A stretch of 64,000 nt of DNA, from NCBI RefSeq assembly GCF_036803785.1, contig NZ_DAIRTR010000001.1:1-64000 (forward strand), in the 5' to 3' direction. The notes beneath the pieces are model-generated. The model saw only the letters and a program-made list of their open reading frames with translations, searched no databases and was not told the origin of the DNA. Below, one piece after another: positions 34,025 to 43,301 of the stretch (position 1 is the first letter of the stretch; every line of letters begins with the position of its first letter). This stretch comes from Pelomicrobium sp036803785. Lineage in GTDB: Bacteria > Pseudomonadota > Gammaproteobacteria > Burkholderiales > UBA6910. Made by a program: the position numbers and the translations under genes.

Positions 34025-34888
34025 ATGGCTCCCAAAACCTTGAGCATCGTCATTCCTGCACGCAACGAGGCGGCTAGCTTGAAGAACTTATTGCCGGCCT
34101 TGCGGCAGCGTTATCCGGAATCCGAGATTCTGTTGGTGGATGACGCATCGGAAGACGAAACGGCGGACTTGTGCCAGCGCCATGGCGTGAAGCGGATTGC
34201 CCACCCCTACCACATGGGTAATGGCGCTGCGGTTAAGACGGGCGCCCGGGCAGCGCGGGGTGAGGTGTTGGTCTTCATGGATGCCGACGGACAGCACCGT
34301 CCAGAAGATATCGCCAAGTTGCTGGAGAAGTTGGCGGAAGGCTACGACATGGTCGTGGGCGCCCGAGATGGGAGCTCCCAGGCTGGGGCTCACCGGGCCA
34401 TCGCCAACAGGTTTTACAATCGGCTGGCGAGCTGGATGGTGGGCCAGCAGGTGGCGGATCTGACTTCCGGCTTTAGGGTCGTGAAAGCGGAGAAGTTCCG
34501 AAAGTTTTTGTACCTTCTGCCGAACGGTTTTTCTTATCCTACCACTATCACCATGAGTTTTTTCCGGGCAGGTTATCCGGTAGCCTACGTGCCCATTGTG
34601 GCACCTCCCCGCATCGGTAAAAGCCACTTGCGGCTGTTTCGGGACGGGTTTCGATTCTTGCTCATCATTTTCAAGATTGGCACCCTTTATTCTCCGCTTA
34701 AGCTCTTCGTTCCAGCGAGCGCTTTTTTCTTCCTCACCGGACTCGGATATTACCTTTATACTTTTCTGAGCTTCCATCGCTTTACTAACATGTCGGCGCT
34801 GCTGTTCATCACGTCGATTCTCATTTTTCTCATGGGACTCGTCTCTGAGCAGATCACGAATCTCAACTACAAGGACAGTGACCGCTGA
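34025..34888 (+). CDS. family 2 glycosyltransferase (polyprenyl-phosphate sugar synthase-like)
   Basis: The 287-residue protein has a GT-A domain starting LSIVIPARNEAASL with DDASEDET and the DADGQH metal-binding motif (about residue 88), and two C-terminal hydrophobic helices. This is the plan of dolichol-phosphate mannose synthase-like enzymes that load sugars on undecaprenyl phosphate, the kind of donor a GT-C enzyme would use. ATG 34025 is chosen as the family start. Its end overlaps the next gene by 11 bases. Confidence 0.85.
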   Translation: MAPKTLSIVIPARNEAASLKNLLPALRQRYPESEILLVDDASEDETADLCQRHGVKRIAHPYHMGNGAAVKTGARAARGEVLVFMDADGQHRPEDIAKLLEKLAEGYDMVVGARDGSSQAGAHRAIANRFYNRLASWMVGQQVADLTSGFRVVKAEKFRKFLYLLPNGFSYPTTITMSFFRAGYPVAYVPIVAPPRIGKSHLRLFRDGFRFLLIIFKIGTLYSPLKLFVPASAFFFLTGLGYYLYTFLSFHRFTNMSALLFITSILIFLMGLVSEQITNLNYKDSDR

Positions 34889-36110
34889 AGTTACCCGCTG
34901 CCGTGTTCTCGTACTGACTTCTACGTTCCCGCGCTGGGAGGGAGATCACGAGCCGCCATTTGTTTATGAGCTCTGCCGACGGCTCGCTAGATGCTTCGAT
35001 GTCCTGGTTTTGGCTCCCCACGCTGCTGGCGCAGCACGGCGAGAGATTATCGCGGGCGTCGAGGTAGTGCGCTTTCGCTACTTTTTTCCCAAGTGGCAAA
35101 AGCTGGCGTACGAGGGGGGTATTCTGGCGAAATTACAGAGAAACAAATGGCTTTACTTACAGGTGCCTTTCTTTTTTCTTTTCCAACTACTCAGCTTGAT
35201 GAGAATCATGGGCGAAAAGAGGTTCGACGTCATCCACGCCCATTGGTTGATACCTCAAGGGCTGATTGCCGTATTGGCCAGATTTTTTCTCAGAAAACGA
35301 CTTCCTCTTCTTTGCACGTCCCATGGTGGGGATCTTTATGGCCTGAAGAATGCCTGGTTGATCCGGTTGAAGCAGGTGGTTCTCGGTCGGGTAGATGCGT
35401 TGACGGTGGTGAGCCGTTCGATGGCTGAGGAGGCGGTGAGGCTTGGAGCCCAAGAGGAGTCTTTGCACGTCGTCTCTATGGGGGTAGATGCTTGCGCGCT
35501 TTTTACCCCGAGTGAGTATGAAGCAAGGAGTAATCACGAACTCTTGTTCGTGGGCAGGCTGGTCGAAAAAAAAGGTCTGGCTTACCTATTCGAAGCAATG
35601 CCCGCTATCCTGGCGAGTTATCCGCAAGCGAAACTTTCTGTGGTGGGAAGCGGGCCGGAAGAACACCGCCTTCGGTCTCTGGCCCGGGAGCTTGGAATCT
35701 CGGACAAAGTCGTTTTTGAGGGAGCTATCCCCAATGTCGACCTTCCTCGCCTGTATCGCCGGGCGACCGTGTTTGTCGCGCCGTCGGTCATCGCGAAGAG
35801 TGGCGACCAAGAAGGGCTGGGGCTAGTACTTGCGGAGGCTTTGGCTTGCGAATGCCCGGTTGTGGCTTTTGATCTTCCGGCCATTCGGGAAGTAGTCATC
35901 GATGGAGTAACCGGCCTAACGGCTCGTGAGCGGGACAGCTCAGATCTTGCATCAAAAGTGATCAAACTTTTAGACAATCCAGATCTTCGCAAGCATCTCG
36001 CTCGAGAAGGCAGGCGGCATGTCTTGACCCGGTTTGATTGGGAAGTAATCTCCTCCCGTTATACACGGCTGATTGATGTCTTGGCCAAGTCATGTCCGCA
36101 GGAAAACTAG
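34878..36110 (+). CDS. family 4 glycosyltransferase
   Basis: The 410-residue GT-B protein has an N-terminal acceptor domain (VLVLTSTFPRWEGDHEPPF) and a C-terminal nucleotide-sugar domain with LFVGRLVEKKG, the EGLGLVLAEALACECPVVA E-x7-E motif and VIDGVTGL. The start is a GTG at 34878 inside the preceding gene, so translation is probably coupled. It likely adds a sugar to a pilin, lipid-linked or surface glycan. Donor and acceptor cannot be read from sequence. Confidence 0.87.
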   Translation: MTAEVTRCRVLVLTSTFPRWEGDHEPPFVYELCRRLARCFDVLVLAPHAAGAARREIIAGVEVVRFRYFFPKWQKLAYEGGILAKLQRNKWLYLQVPFFFLFQLLSLMRIMGEKRFDVIHAHWLIPQGLIAVLARFFLRKRLPLLCTSHGGDLYGLKNAWLIRLKQVVLGRVDALTVVSRSMAEEAVRLGAQEESLHVVSMGVDACALFTPSEYEARSNHELLFVGRLVEKKGLAYLFEAMPAILASYPQAKLSVVGSGPEEHRLRSLARELGISDKVVFEGAIPNVDLPRLYRRATVFVAPSVIAKSGDQEGLGLVLAEALACECPVVAFDLPAIREVVIDGVTGLTARERDSSDLASKVIKLLDNPDLRKHLAREGRRHVLTRFDWEVISSRYTRLIDVLAKSCPQEN

Positions 36111-37003
36111 ATTCAACTAAGAGCAATCATAAGAGTATTTGCGCCATTGTCCTCGATTACCGCGGTGCGCAAAAGACTGCCAAATGTCTAAGCTCGCTGA
36201 TCGGCCAGGGGATAGATCATGTCATCGTCGTTGATAATTCAAGCGACGCCAAGGCATCACAAGAGCTGACGGAAGCACTAGATTCAATACGCCGCAAGGG
36301 CCCGGAATTCACTATTTGTCTCCTCACGCCAGGAGAGAATCTCGGATTCGCGAAAGGGGTGAACTTTGCTTTGCAGCATGTTGCTGGCAACAACACGTTA
36401 TATGACTACTATCTTCTGATTAATAACGATGCGGAGGCGACCCTTAATCTAGTCTCTAGGCTAAGGCAAGCACTCGATAACGATCCAAAGCTTTGCCTCG
36501 TTGCTCCTTCCATTTTCTCTGTATCAGGCGAGGAACAGGCCCTGGTGTGGTATCAGCGTTACTTCGGTCTGCTCACCAGGCGCAGAAACCCTCTCGCCTT
36601 TCCCTACCTTAGTGGTTGTTGTCTGATGTTCAAGAAAGAGCTTGCCGGTTCTGGAAAACTCCTGGACGAGGAGTTTTTCATGTATGGCGAGGATGCGGCC
36701 CTAGGCTGGCAGCTCTTCAGAGCAAGGAAAGAAATAAAGTGTCTCCGAGACGCGCTTGTTCTACATGAGGGCGGGGCGTCGTCCTCCAAAGCCGGGCTGT
36801 TTTACGAATATCATTTGGCTCGTGCACACATCTTGCTTGCGTTAAAAACCTGGTGGTGGCCAGTGGAAATTCCATTTATGGTGCTGTGTAAGTTGCTAGC
36901 TTTGACTGCCAGAGCCTTCATACGATGCGTCCGATATCGCAGCGCAATCCCTCTTTACGCTTTTGTGTTGTCTTGGTTACCGTTCAAGCTACGGAATCCG
37001 TAA
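36092..37003 (+). CDS. family 2 glycosyltransferase (rhamnosyltransferase-like)
   Basis: The 303-residue GT-A protein has the AIVLDYRGAQKTAKCL start, VVDNSS, GENLGFAKGVNFAL and LLINNDAEA (metal-binding) motifs and SGCCLMFKKE, as in WbbL-type rhamnosyltransferases; a hydrophobic C-terminal segment follows. The ATG lies 19 bases inside the previous gene. Specificity is unknown. Confidence 0.85.
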   Translation: MSAGKLDSTKSNHKSICAIVLDYRGAQKTAKCLSSLIGQGIDHVIVVDNSSDAKASQELTEALDSIRRKGPEFTICLLTPGENLGFAKGVNFALQHVAGNNTLYDYYLLINNDAEATLNLVSRLRQALDNDPKLCLVAPSIFSVSGEEQALVWYQRYFGLLTRRRNPLAFPYLSGCCLMFKKELAGSGKLLDEEFFMYGEDAALGWQLFRARKEIKCLRDALVLHEGGASSSKAGLFYEYHLARAHILLALKTWWWPVEIPFMVLCKLLALTARAFIRCVRYRSAIPLYAFVLSWLPFKLRNP

Positions 37004-37027
37004 AGGAATCGAGCGGACGGCGGACGA

Positions 37028-38053
37028 ATGAAAGCTTGGTTTCCGACGATCCGTGCTAGCTCGGGAGCCGATGTGTACACTACCCGACTAGCCGACGCAC
37101 TAAGGAAACGAAATATTGGAGCGGAAATTCGATGGTATTCAAGATGGTTCGAGTTTGCCCCATTTCTTCTGCGGAGGGCTTGTGCACCGTCAGACGCTGA
37201 TGTGATACTAGCCAATTCTTGGAATGGCTACGCATTCAAGCGCCCTGACATTCCGCTTGTTATCGTTGAGCATCACTGTGTTTTTGACCCGCTTTATCAT
37301 TCATACCGATCGTTTCCGCAATATTTTTATCATCGTATGCTGATCAAATCCTACGAACAGGCGTCCTTCGCAAAGGCAGATGCTGTAGTGGCTGTCAGCG
37401 AGTTTACCGCCAGCGGCTTGAGAGCGTTCCTAGGATACAAGCAAGTGCGCGTCATTCATAACTGGGTTGATGTAGAGAAGTTCAAGCCCGAACCTTCAAT
37501 CGGAACAGCACGGAGAAGACGCCCTTTTCGTCTGCTATACGTTGGCAACTTTTCCCGGCGAAAGGGCGCGGACCTGCTGGTACCCATCATGGAAGCACTG
37601 GGGGAAGATTTCGAGCTTTTTTATACGAGCGGGCTGAGATCCAGCATGAGGGCAGGCTCACTGTCCAACATGATTCCTTTAGGGAAGTTGATAGAAGAGA
37701 AACTAATCGAAATCTACCAAGATTGCGACGCGCTGTTATTTCCTTCCCGTTTCGAAGGATTTGGATATGCAGCTCTGGAAGCTATGGCTTGCGGGAAGCC
37801 GGTGATCGCTTCTAATTCGAGCTCGCTGCCGGAAGTAGTGGAAAATGGCGTATGCGGGATCTTGTGTGAGCCGGATAACGTAAATGCTTTCGTCGAGGCT
37901 TGCCGAAGGCTCGCGGAAGATCCAGCGTTGTGCAGGCGTATGGGCGAAGCGGGGCGGGAACGAGCAGTTAGGCTATTTTCGGAAGACGCGATCGTTCCAA
38001 AATATGTCCAGCTATTCGAAGAGCTCTCTGGGAAAAAAGCCTACAAAGCCTAA
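37028..38053 (+). CDS. family 4 glycosyltransferase
   Basis: The 341-residue GT-B enzyme has a shortened N-terminal domain and a clear C-terminal domain: LLYVGNFSRRKGADLL, PSRFEGFGYAALEAMACGKPVIA (E-x7-E) and VVENGVCGILCEPDN. It is the last of four glycosyltransferases before the second pilin. Codon and base usage are A/T-richer than in the metabolic blocks, which fits an acquired glycan island. Confidence 0.86.
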   Translation: MKAWFPTIRASSGADVYTTRLADALRKRNIGAEIRWYSRWFEFAPFLLRRACAPSDADVILANSWNGYAFKRPDIPLVIVEHHCVFDPLYHSYRSFPQYFYHRMLIKSYEQASFAKADAVVAVSEFTASGLRAFLGYKQVRVIHNWVDVEKFKPEPSIGTARRRRPFRLLYVGNFSRRKGADLLVPIMEALGEDFELFYTSGLRSSMRAGSLSNMIPLGKLIEEKLIEIYQDCDALLFPSRFEGFGYAALEAMACGKPVIASNSSSLPEVVENGVCGILCEPDNVNAFVEACRRLAEDPALCRRMGEAGRERAVRLFSEDAIVPKYVQLFEELSGKKAYKA

Positions 38054-38125
38054 TCCTGATTGTCTGGTTGTCCGTTATTTGCCCTTTTTCTGCATTAGAA
38101 AGGCCCTTTGTTAAGCTTCTTTAAC

Positions 38126-38140
38126 TGGCATGGACCTTGC
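38126..38140 (+). promoter_or_regulatory. sigma-54 promoter of the second pilin gene
   Basis: TGGCATGGACCTTGC matches the RpoN consensus with correct GG-to-GC spacing, about 68 bases before the ATG. It is nearly identical to the element before the first pilin. Confidence 0.83.
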
Positions 38141-38207
38141 CTAAAGCTTGATAAGCCCGTGTTTCAACAAGATCTGAGGCTCGGGAGCTGACGCTGAGGG
38201 GCAAAAC

Positions 38208-38636
38208 ATGTCTTGGGAAGTAAAGGGCTTCACCTTGATCGAGTTGATGATCGTGGTGGCAGTCATTGGGATTCTGTCGGCGATTGCCATACCTGCTTAT
38301 CGAGATTATCACGCAAGGGCGCAGGTGTCCGAAGCCGTGGTGCTCACTGGCGCTGTGCGAGCGCCACTTGCGGAGTTCTATTCAGACAAGGGACGATGGC
38401 CAACCGAGGCAAGCTCGGTCATCGAAACGACGACCGGCAAATATGTGGATAAAGTAGAGCTTGTGGGAGCGGTCGGCGCCACAGGGATCATCGAGGTGGT
38501 GGCGACAATGCGTACTACCAACGTTGCGCCGGAGATCTCCGGCCGGACGCTGGTCATGTCGAGCGACAATGGAGCGCGGTGGGCTTGCTACAGTGGAACT
38601 ATTCCCGAGCTCTATCGTCCACAAGCGTGCAAGTAA
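38208..38636 (+). CDS. type IV pilin (second copy)
   Basis: The 142-residue prepilin has leader MSWEVKG, mature N terminus FTLIELMIVVAVIGILSA with the essential glutamate, and a C-terminal cysteine pair (WACYS ... RPQACK). It resembles the pilin at 31442-31879 through the first 60 residues and diverges in the globular head, as expected for paralogues under antigenic or functional divergence. It ends one base before the stop of the convergent methyltransferase gene, with no visible terminator between. Confidence 0.93.
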   Translation: MSWEVKGFTLIELMIVVAVIGILSAIAIPAYRDYHARAQVSEAVVLTGAVRAPLAEFYSDKGRWPTEASSVIETTTGKYVDKVELVGAVGATGIIEVVATMRTTNVAPEISGRTLVMSSDNGARWACYSGTIPELYRPQACK

Positions 38637-39671
38637 TCATTTCCAGGCGATCATGATGATCTCTTCACCCGCGTTTTTCTGCAGGATGCAAGCTCCTAGT
38701 TCTGCCAGCTGAAAACCGACTGCCTTTATAATTTCAAATGGGCTTCGTTGCCGTGATGCCAACCTCTGTTTGTTGCTTTGACTAGCGAGGTAGATTTCGC
38801 GTGCGCCGCGGGCAGTGACCAACACTTTCCGATGGTAAAAACCGGCTCTTTCTGCCAGCAGATGTAAGGCGGGTGAGGTGAACACGTGCAGATGGCGAGG
38901 AGGTTCCAAACCTCTCCAATTCGACTTGAATATTCGATGCCCGAAACTTTGGGCATTGGGTGTCGCAATGGTGAGTTGCCCATGATCTCGTAGAATCCGG
39001 TGGCATTCGCGAAGTAGATTTTGTGGATCGTGAACGTGCTCGATGACATGGTTCATGACGATAGCATCAAAGGAGCCGTCCGGGTGATGCTGGCTTTGCA
39101 GGGTTCCCAGTAGTACTTCCAATCCTTTGTTGCGGGCGTTGTTGACGGCATTGGGGTCGAAATCCACGCCTTGCACAGCCCAGCCAAGAGATTTCAAGAA
39201 TTCAAGCAGCTTTCCGCTTCCGCAGCCTATTTCCAACAGCCTGCCGCCGGGTTTGTAAGGAAGATACATCACGTCGAAATCCAGGCTTGCCCTGCGGGCG
39301 GGATGTAATCGAATCAATTGCCCGAGTAGACTTTCCACCATTTTGTTCTCATTAGAAGGGTATCCATACTGCCAGGCAAGATATCCGGATCTCACCAAGT
39401 CAAAGACCTTTTGCAAGTAAGGGCTTCTGCGCCGCTTCGTCTCAGTATGGGTGTAATACACCTGATATGCGCGACCGATGTCCTCCGGTAAGGGCATGGG
39501 ATCGAGCCACAATACGCCGCAGTCCCGGCCGGGGCAGCGTCTCATGTCCCATTGACCTGGGGCGCCGAACAGTCGATCTTTCAAGCTGCGGTACAAAATA
39601 TCTCCTTCCGCGCCGCACAGAAAGCAGCGCGGAGCAGGACAGGCTCTGATTTGCGTATCCGAGAAGCTCAT
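38637..39671 (-). CDS. class I SAM-dependent methyltransferase with N-terminal zinc-ribbon-like region
   Basis: The 344-residue protein has an N-terminal cysteine group (CFLCGAEG ... CPGRDCG) resembling a zinc ribbon, then a Rossmann methyltransferase core with LLEIGCGSGKLLEFL (about 143-157), VDFDPNAV and the late motif MNHVIEHVHDP. Such proteins act in polysaccharide or C-methyl sugar tailoring. It overlaps the flippase gene by four bases (ATGA) and forms a minus-strand pair with it. The acceptor is unknown. Confidence 0.84.
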   Translation of the reverse strand: MSFSDTQIRACPAPRCFLCGAEGDILYRSLKDRLFGAPGQWDMRRCPGRDCGVLWLDPMPLPEDIGRAYQVYYTHTETKRRRSPYLQKVFDLVRSGYLAWQYGYPSNENKMVESLLGQLIRLHPARRASLDFDVMYLPYKPGGRLLEIGCGSGKLLEFLKSLGWAVQGVDFDPNAVNNARNKGLEVLLGTLQSQHHPDGSFDAIVMNHVIEHVHDPQNLLRECHRILRDHGQLTIATPNAQSFGHRIFKSNWRGLEPPRHLHVFTSPALHLLAERAGFYHRKVLVTARGAREIYLASQSNKQRLASRQRSPFEIIKAVGFQLAELGACILQKNAGEEIIMIAWK

Positions 39672-41158
39672 GATTTGACGGTGGAATGGTGGAGTAGGTT
39701 GAGCACCGCGGCGCGCTCATCTGCTGAGAAGCAACGTAGCCAGCACCAGGCGAGGAGCACTGGCAGGCCGATGCCCAAGAACGTTAGCTTGACCATGAGG
39801 TTTTCCAGGCCGAGTCCGGCGGCGAGCCCGATGCCGGCCAGAGAGACTGGCAGCCATGCCTGATTGATGCGAAGCTTTGTTTCGATAGGGATGAGCTTCG
39901 CGGATGCATAAAAGAGCAATGCAGCATCCACAATGACCCGCCCGGTCCAGGCAAGGGCCGCACCCGTGACACCGTAGGCGGGAACCAGCCATCCCAGAGC
40001 GGCCAGGTAAAAGGGGAGTTCGGCGAGATGGAACTTGGCCGTAAGATCGGGCCTTCCTGCGCCCTGCACCAGGGCATAAGCAATCTGGGCCAGGCTGTTG
40101 ATCAGGACGCCCACTGTCAGCACTTGCAGAACGCGATAACTGTTGTGTGCGAACTCGACGTCTATCCATAGCTCGAGGACTTCCCTGGACAGGGTCAAGA
40201 GCGCCAAAGTCACGGGAAAGAGAGCGATGAAAACGTACTTGAGCCCTTGCCTGAAGAGTCTCGCTGTCCGATGGCGGTCTGAATTAAAGGAGGCGGAAAA
40301 AGCGGGATAAAGCACTGCGGCTAGGGCACCAGGAATGAGCCACAGCTTAGTGACGACTTCGTAGGGAGTGACGTAGTACGCCACGGCGGCCAAGGAAATC
40401 ACACTGCCGATGACGAAACGGTCCATATAAACCATGACGGGACCAATCACGCTCGAGATCGCCATCCAACCGCCGATCCGGAAGAGGGCTCTTGCTGCGT
40501 AAGCTTGCGGCATCAAGTGCAATGTCCCTTCTGGGACCAAGCGGGTGGACGAGACGAAATAGGCAATCCATGCAGCGACTCGACCGGCCACGAGCACCCA
40601 CGCGATTGCGCTGAGGCTCGAGGATAGCGGGAGAACAGCGAGAGGTCCCAGGAGCGTGACCGCACCCATTCCGACTTGAATGGCGTTGCTAGCGCCGAAG
40701 CGTTGCTTGCCTTCCAACAGCCCTTTGAAGGTTGCCGCGGTGGTGAGGAAGGGAAGACTTGTAGCCAGGATGTATAGGGCGAGGCGGGTTTCCTCCGCTA
40801 GCTCGAGAGGAATGCTCAACGTACTGGTCACCAGCCACGACGTCACGGCGACAAGCGACAGCGCTGCTGCGATGCCGAGGCAGCCGGTCAACACTAAGGC
40901 CGTCCCGAGGAACACTGATACCTGATCGTCCTGTCTGGCGGCGGTGTTTTCTGCCACGACCTTGATGAGCGCCCGGCTGATGCCGAGGTCGAACAGGCTG
41001 AAATAGCCGAGCACGGCCCAGAGGAGCATCAGCGCACCGAATCGGTCGGTGCCGAGCTGCTGGATCAAGAGAGGAAAGGCAAAAAGCGCTAGGAGCAGGG
41101 GCACCCCCTGTCCAGCCAAGCTGTAGAGCGTGTTTCGTGCGAGGTGGCGGGCGTTCAC
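39668..41158 (-). CDS. polysaccharide/oligosaccharide flippase (MATE/Wzx-like)
   Basis: The 496-residue membrane protein has about 12-14 hydrophobic helices and the N-terminal pattern ARNTLYSLAGQGVPLLLALFA common to Wzx/RfbX-type exporters. It would move lipid-linked glycans across the inner membrane. It is co-transcribed with the methyltransferase gene and stands opposite the glycosyltransferase cluster, so its cargo is probably built by those enzymes. Confidence 0.85.
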   Translation of the reverse strand: MNARHLARNTLYSLAGQGVPLLLALFAFPLLIQQLGTDRFGALMLLWAVLGYFSLFDLGISRALIKVVAENTAARQDDQVSVFLGTALVLTGCLGIAAALSLVAVTSWLVTSTLSIPLELAEETRLALYILATSLPFLTTAATFKGLLEGKQRFGASNAIQVGMGAVTLLGPLAVLPLSSSLSAIAWVLVAGRVAAWIAYFVSSTRLVPEGTLHLMPQAYAARALFRIGGWMAISSVIGPVMVYMDRFVIGSVISLAAVAYYVTPYEVVTKLWLIPGALAAVLYPAFSASFNSDRHRTARLFRQGLKYVFIALFPVTLALLTLSREVLELWIDVEFAHNSYRVLQVLTVGVLINSLAQIAYALVQGAGRPDLTAKFHLAELPFYLAALGWLVPAYGVTGAALAWTGRVIVDAALLFYASAKLIPIETKLRINQAWLPVSLAGIGLAAGLGLENLMVKLTFLGIGLPVLLAWCWLRCFSADERAAVLNLLHHSTVKS

Positions 41159-41213
41159 GCAAATGGATCGCCGCCATGCGGCGACTCGGATAAGTCACAG
41201 GGAGCGTTGCGGC

Positions 41214-42473
41214 TCACTCGTGCCGCAACGCCTCCACTGGCGGGAGGCTTGCCGCCTTTTGCGCCGGATAGAGGCCGAAAAAGACTCCGATAGCGGCGGC
41301 AAAACCGAAGGACAGGGCGATCGCGCTCAAGCTGACCACGACCGTCATACGAGCAGTTTCGCTGAGGATCCATGCGATGGCCACCCCTAAAACAGCCCCT
41401 GCCAGGCCTCCCACGGTGCAAATCAAGACGGCTTCTAGCAAGAACTGCGCCAGGATATCCTGGCGCCGGGCCCCCACCGCCATACGGATGCCGATTTCCC
41501 GCGTGCGCTCGGTGACGGAGACCAGCATGATGTTCATGATGCCGATACCCCCGACGACGAGGGAGATCGAGGCGATCGCCCCCAACGTGAGGGAGAGAGT
41601 GCGGGCCGACAGGGCTGCGGTCTCGGCCACGGCCGAAAGATTGCGCACGGTGAAGTCGTCTTCCTGACCCTGCGCGACGCGGCGGCGCTGGCGCAGGAGG
41701 CTGCGGATTTCTTCCTGCGCTTGCTCCATGACCTCGGCCGAGCGGGCCTGGACCACCAGGAAGCGGATGGCCCCGGGCACCGACATGCCGAAGAGCTGGC
41801 GCTGGGCGGTGGTGAGCGGCACATGAACGGTGTCGTCCTGGTCGCGCCCGTCCAGATTCTGGCCCTTGGGGGCGAGCACACCTACCACGACGAAGGGAAG
41901 GTCGCGGATCCGTATGGTCTTGCCCACGGGGTTTTCGGCGCCAAAAAGATTTTCGGCCACCACCTTGCCAAGCACGGCGACCCGCGCTGCCGAGCGCACT
42001 TCCGATTCGGTGAACCCGTCTCCGGCCTCAATGTCCCAACCGCGGATGCGCCAGAAAGCCGGTACGACGCCGTAGACATTGGTGCCCCAATTATTGGGGC
42101 CGTAGACGACCTGCAATGCGCCGCTGTGCATAGGGGCGACTTCCGCGATCTGGGGCAGAGCGGCAATCGCCTCGGCGTCGGCAACCGTGAGGGGGCCGGC
42201 AGTGCCGGCGCCGAGGCGCACGCCTCCTTGGGTGGTGGCCCCGGGGACCACGACGATCAGGTTGCTTCCCATGCTAGCGATGGCCTGGTTGACGGTGGTC
42301 TGGGTGCCTTGACCGATAGCCAGCATAAGGACCACGGAGGCAACCCCGATCACCATGCCCAGCATGGTGAGCGCTGCTCGCAGGCGGTTTTGGCCCAGGG
42401 CGCGCCAGCTCTCAGCAGCGATAGCCAATATCACGGGCCGACCACCTCCGAATATTGCAGAAACGGGACGCAT
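41214..42473 (-). CDS. MacB-type ABC transporter permease
   Basis: The 419-residue protein has an N-terminal helix, a large periplasmic MacB core domain (about 50-250) and three C-terminal helices of the FtsX-like domain, with the RTREIGIRMAVGARRQDIL signature near residue 325. It works with the ATPase and adaptor genes at 42558-44449 as a tripartite exporter or lipid/peptide extractor. A GTG at 42434 preceded by GGAGG is an alternative start. There is an 84-bp gap to the ATPase gene. Confidence 0.88.
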   Translation of the reverse strand: MRPVSAIFGGGRPVILAIAAESWRALGQNRLRAALTMLGMVIGVASVVLMLAIGQGTQTTVNQAIASMGSNLIVVVPGATTQGGVRLGAGTAGPLTVADAEAIAALPQIAEVAPMHSGALQVVYGPNNWGTNVYGVVPAFWRIRGWDIEAGDGFTESEVRSAARVAVLGKVVAENLFGAENPVGKTIRIRDLPFVVVGVLAPKGQNLDGRDQDDTVHVPLTTAQRQLFGMSVPGAIRFLVVQARSAEVMEQAQEEIRSLLRQRRRVAQGQEDDFTVRNLSAVAETAALSARTLSLTLGAIASISLVVGGIGIMNIMLVSVTERTREIGIRMAVGARRQDILAQFLLEAVLICTVGGLAGAVLGVAIAWILSETARMTVVVSLSAIALSFGFAAAIGVFFGLYPAQKAASLPPVEALRHE

Positions 42474-42557
42474 CGCGGAGCACCGTTTGCTGGTTTCCTT
42501 GGGTGCGTCTCGCTTCGCCTATGACGCCCACAGCGTGTAGCAACCCCATTTCGTCGC

Positions 42558-43301
42558 TCATGCGGACGAGCGCATGATCAACTCGGGTTCATGTGTGCTC
42601 GCCGAAGGCTGGCTTGTGTCCTGCACGATCCGCCCATCGAGAAAGCGCACCATGCGCCGGGCGTAGGCCGCGATGTCCGGCTCGTGGGTCACCAGCACGA
42701 TGGTGATGCCGTGGCTTCGGTTGAGCTCGGTGAGGAGTGCCATGATCGACGCGCTGGTCTGGGTGTCCAGGTTCCCGGTCGGCTCGTCGGCCAGGAGCAG
42801 TTGCGGGTCATTGACCAGGGCGCGGGCGATGGCGATGCGCTGCTGTTGACCGCCTGACATCTGGTTGGGTAGGGACTCGGCGAAACGGCCCAGGCCCATG
42901 CGTTCCAGAAGCTCGCGGGCGCGGCGCCGGCGTTCGGTGAGGCTCAGGCCGGCGTAGAGCAGGGGCAGCGCCACGTTGTCCACGGCGTTCATGCGTTTGA
43001 GCAGATTGAAACCCTGAAATACGAAGCCGATGGTGCGGTTGCGCAGCCGCGCCAGGGCATCTGGGCTCAACCTGGAGGTGTCGCGGCCGTCGAGGAAGTA
43101 GCGGCCCGCGCTGGGGACGTCGAGGCACCCCAGGATGTTCATGAGGGTGGATTTACCCGAGCCTGAGGGGCCCATGATGGCGACGAACTCGCCCTTCCGG
43201 ATCGTCAGGTCCACCTCCTGAAGAGCTGGGCGCTCGTCCACCGCCGCCCGGTAGCGCTTGACGATGCCCTCTAGGCGGGCGAGGGGCTCGCCTGCGCTCA
43301 T
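42558..43301 (-). CDS. MacB/LolD-type ABC transporter ATPase
   Basis: The 247-residue nucleotide-binding subunit has Walker A GPSGSGKST (about 40), Q-loop, signature LPNQMSGGQQQRIAIARAL, Walker B LLLADEPTGNLD and switch histidine (VTHEPDI). It drives the permease at 41214-42473. Its ATG overlaps the adaptor stop by four bases, so adaptor, ATPase and permease are one minus-strand operon. Confidence 0.92.
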   Translation of the reverse strand: MSAGEPLARLEGIVKRYRAAVDERPALQEVDLTIRKGEFVAIMGPSGSGKSTLMNILGCLDVPSAGRYFLDGRDTSRLSPDALARLRNRTIGFVFQGFNLLKRMNAVDNVALPLLYAGLSLTERRRRARELLERMGLGRFAESLPNQMSGGQQQRIAIARALVNDPQLLLADEPTGNLDTQTSASIMALLTELNRSHGITIVLVTHEPDIAAYARRMVRFLDGRIVQDTSQPSASTHEPELIMRSSA

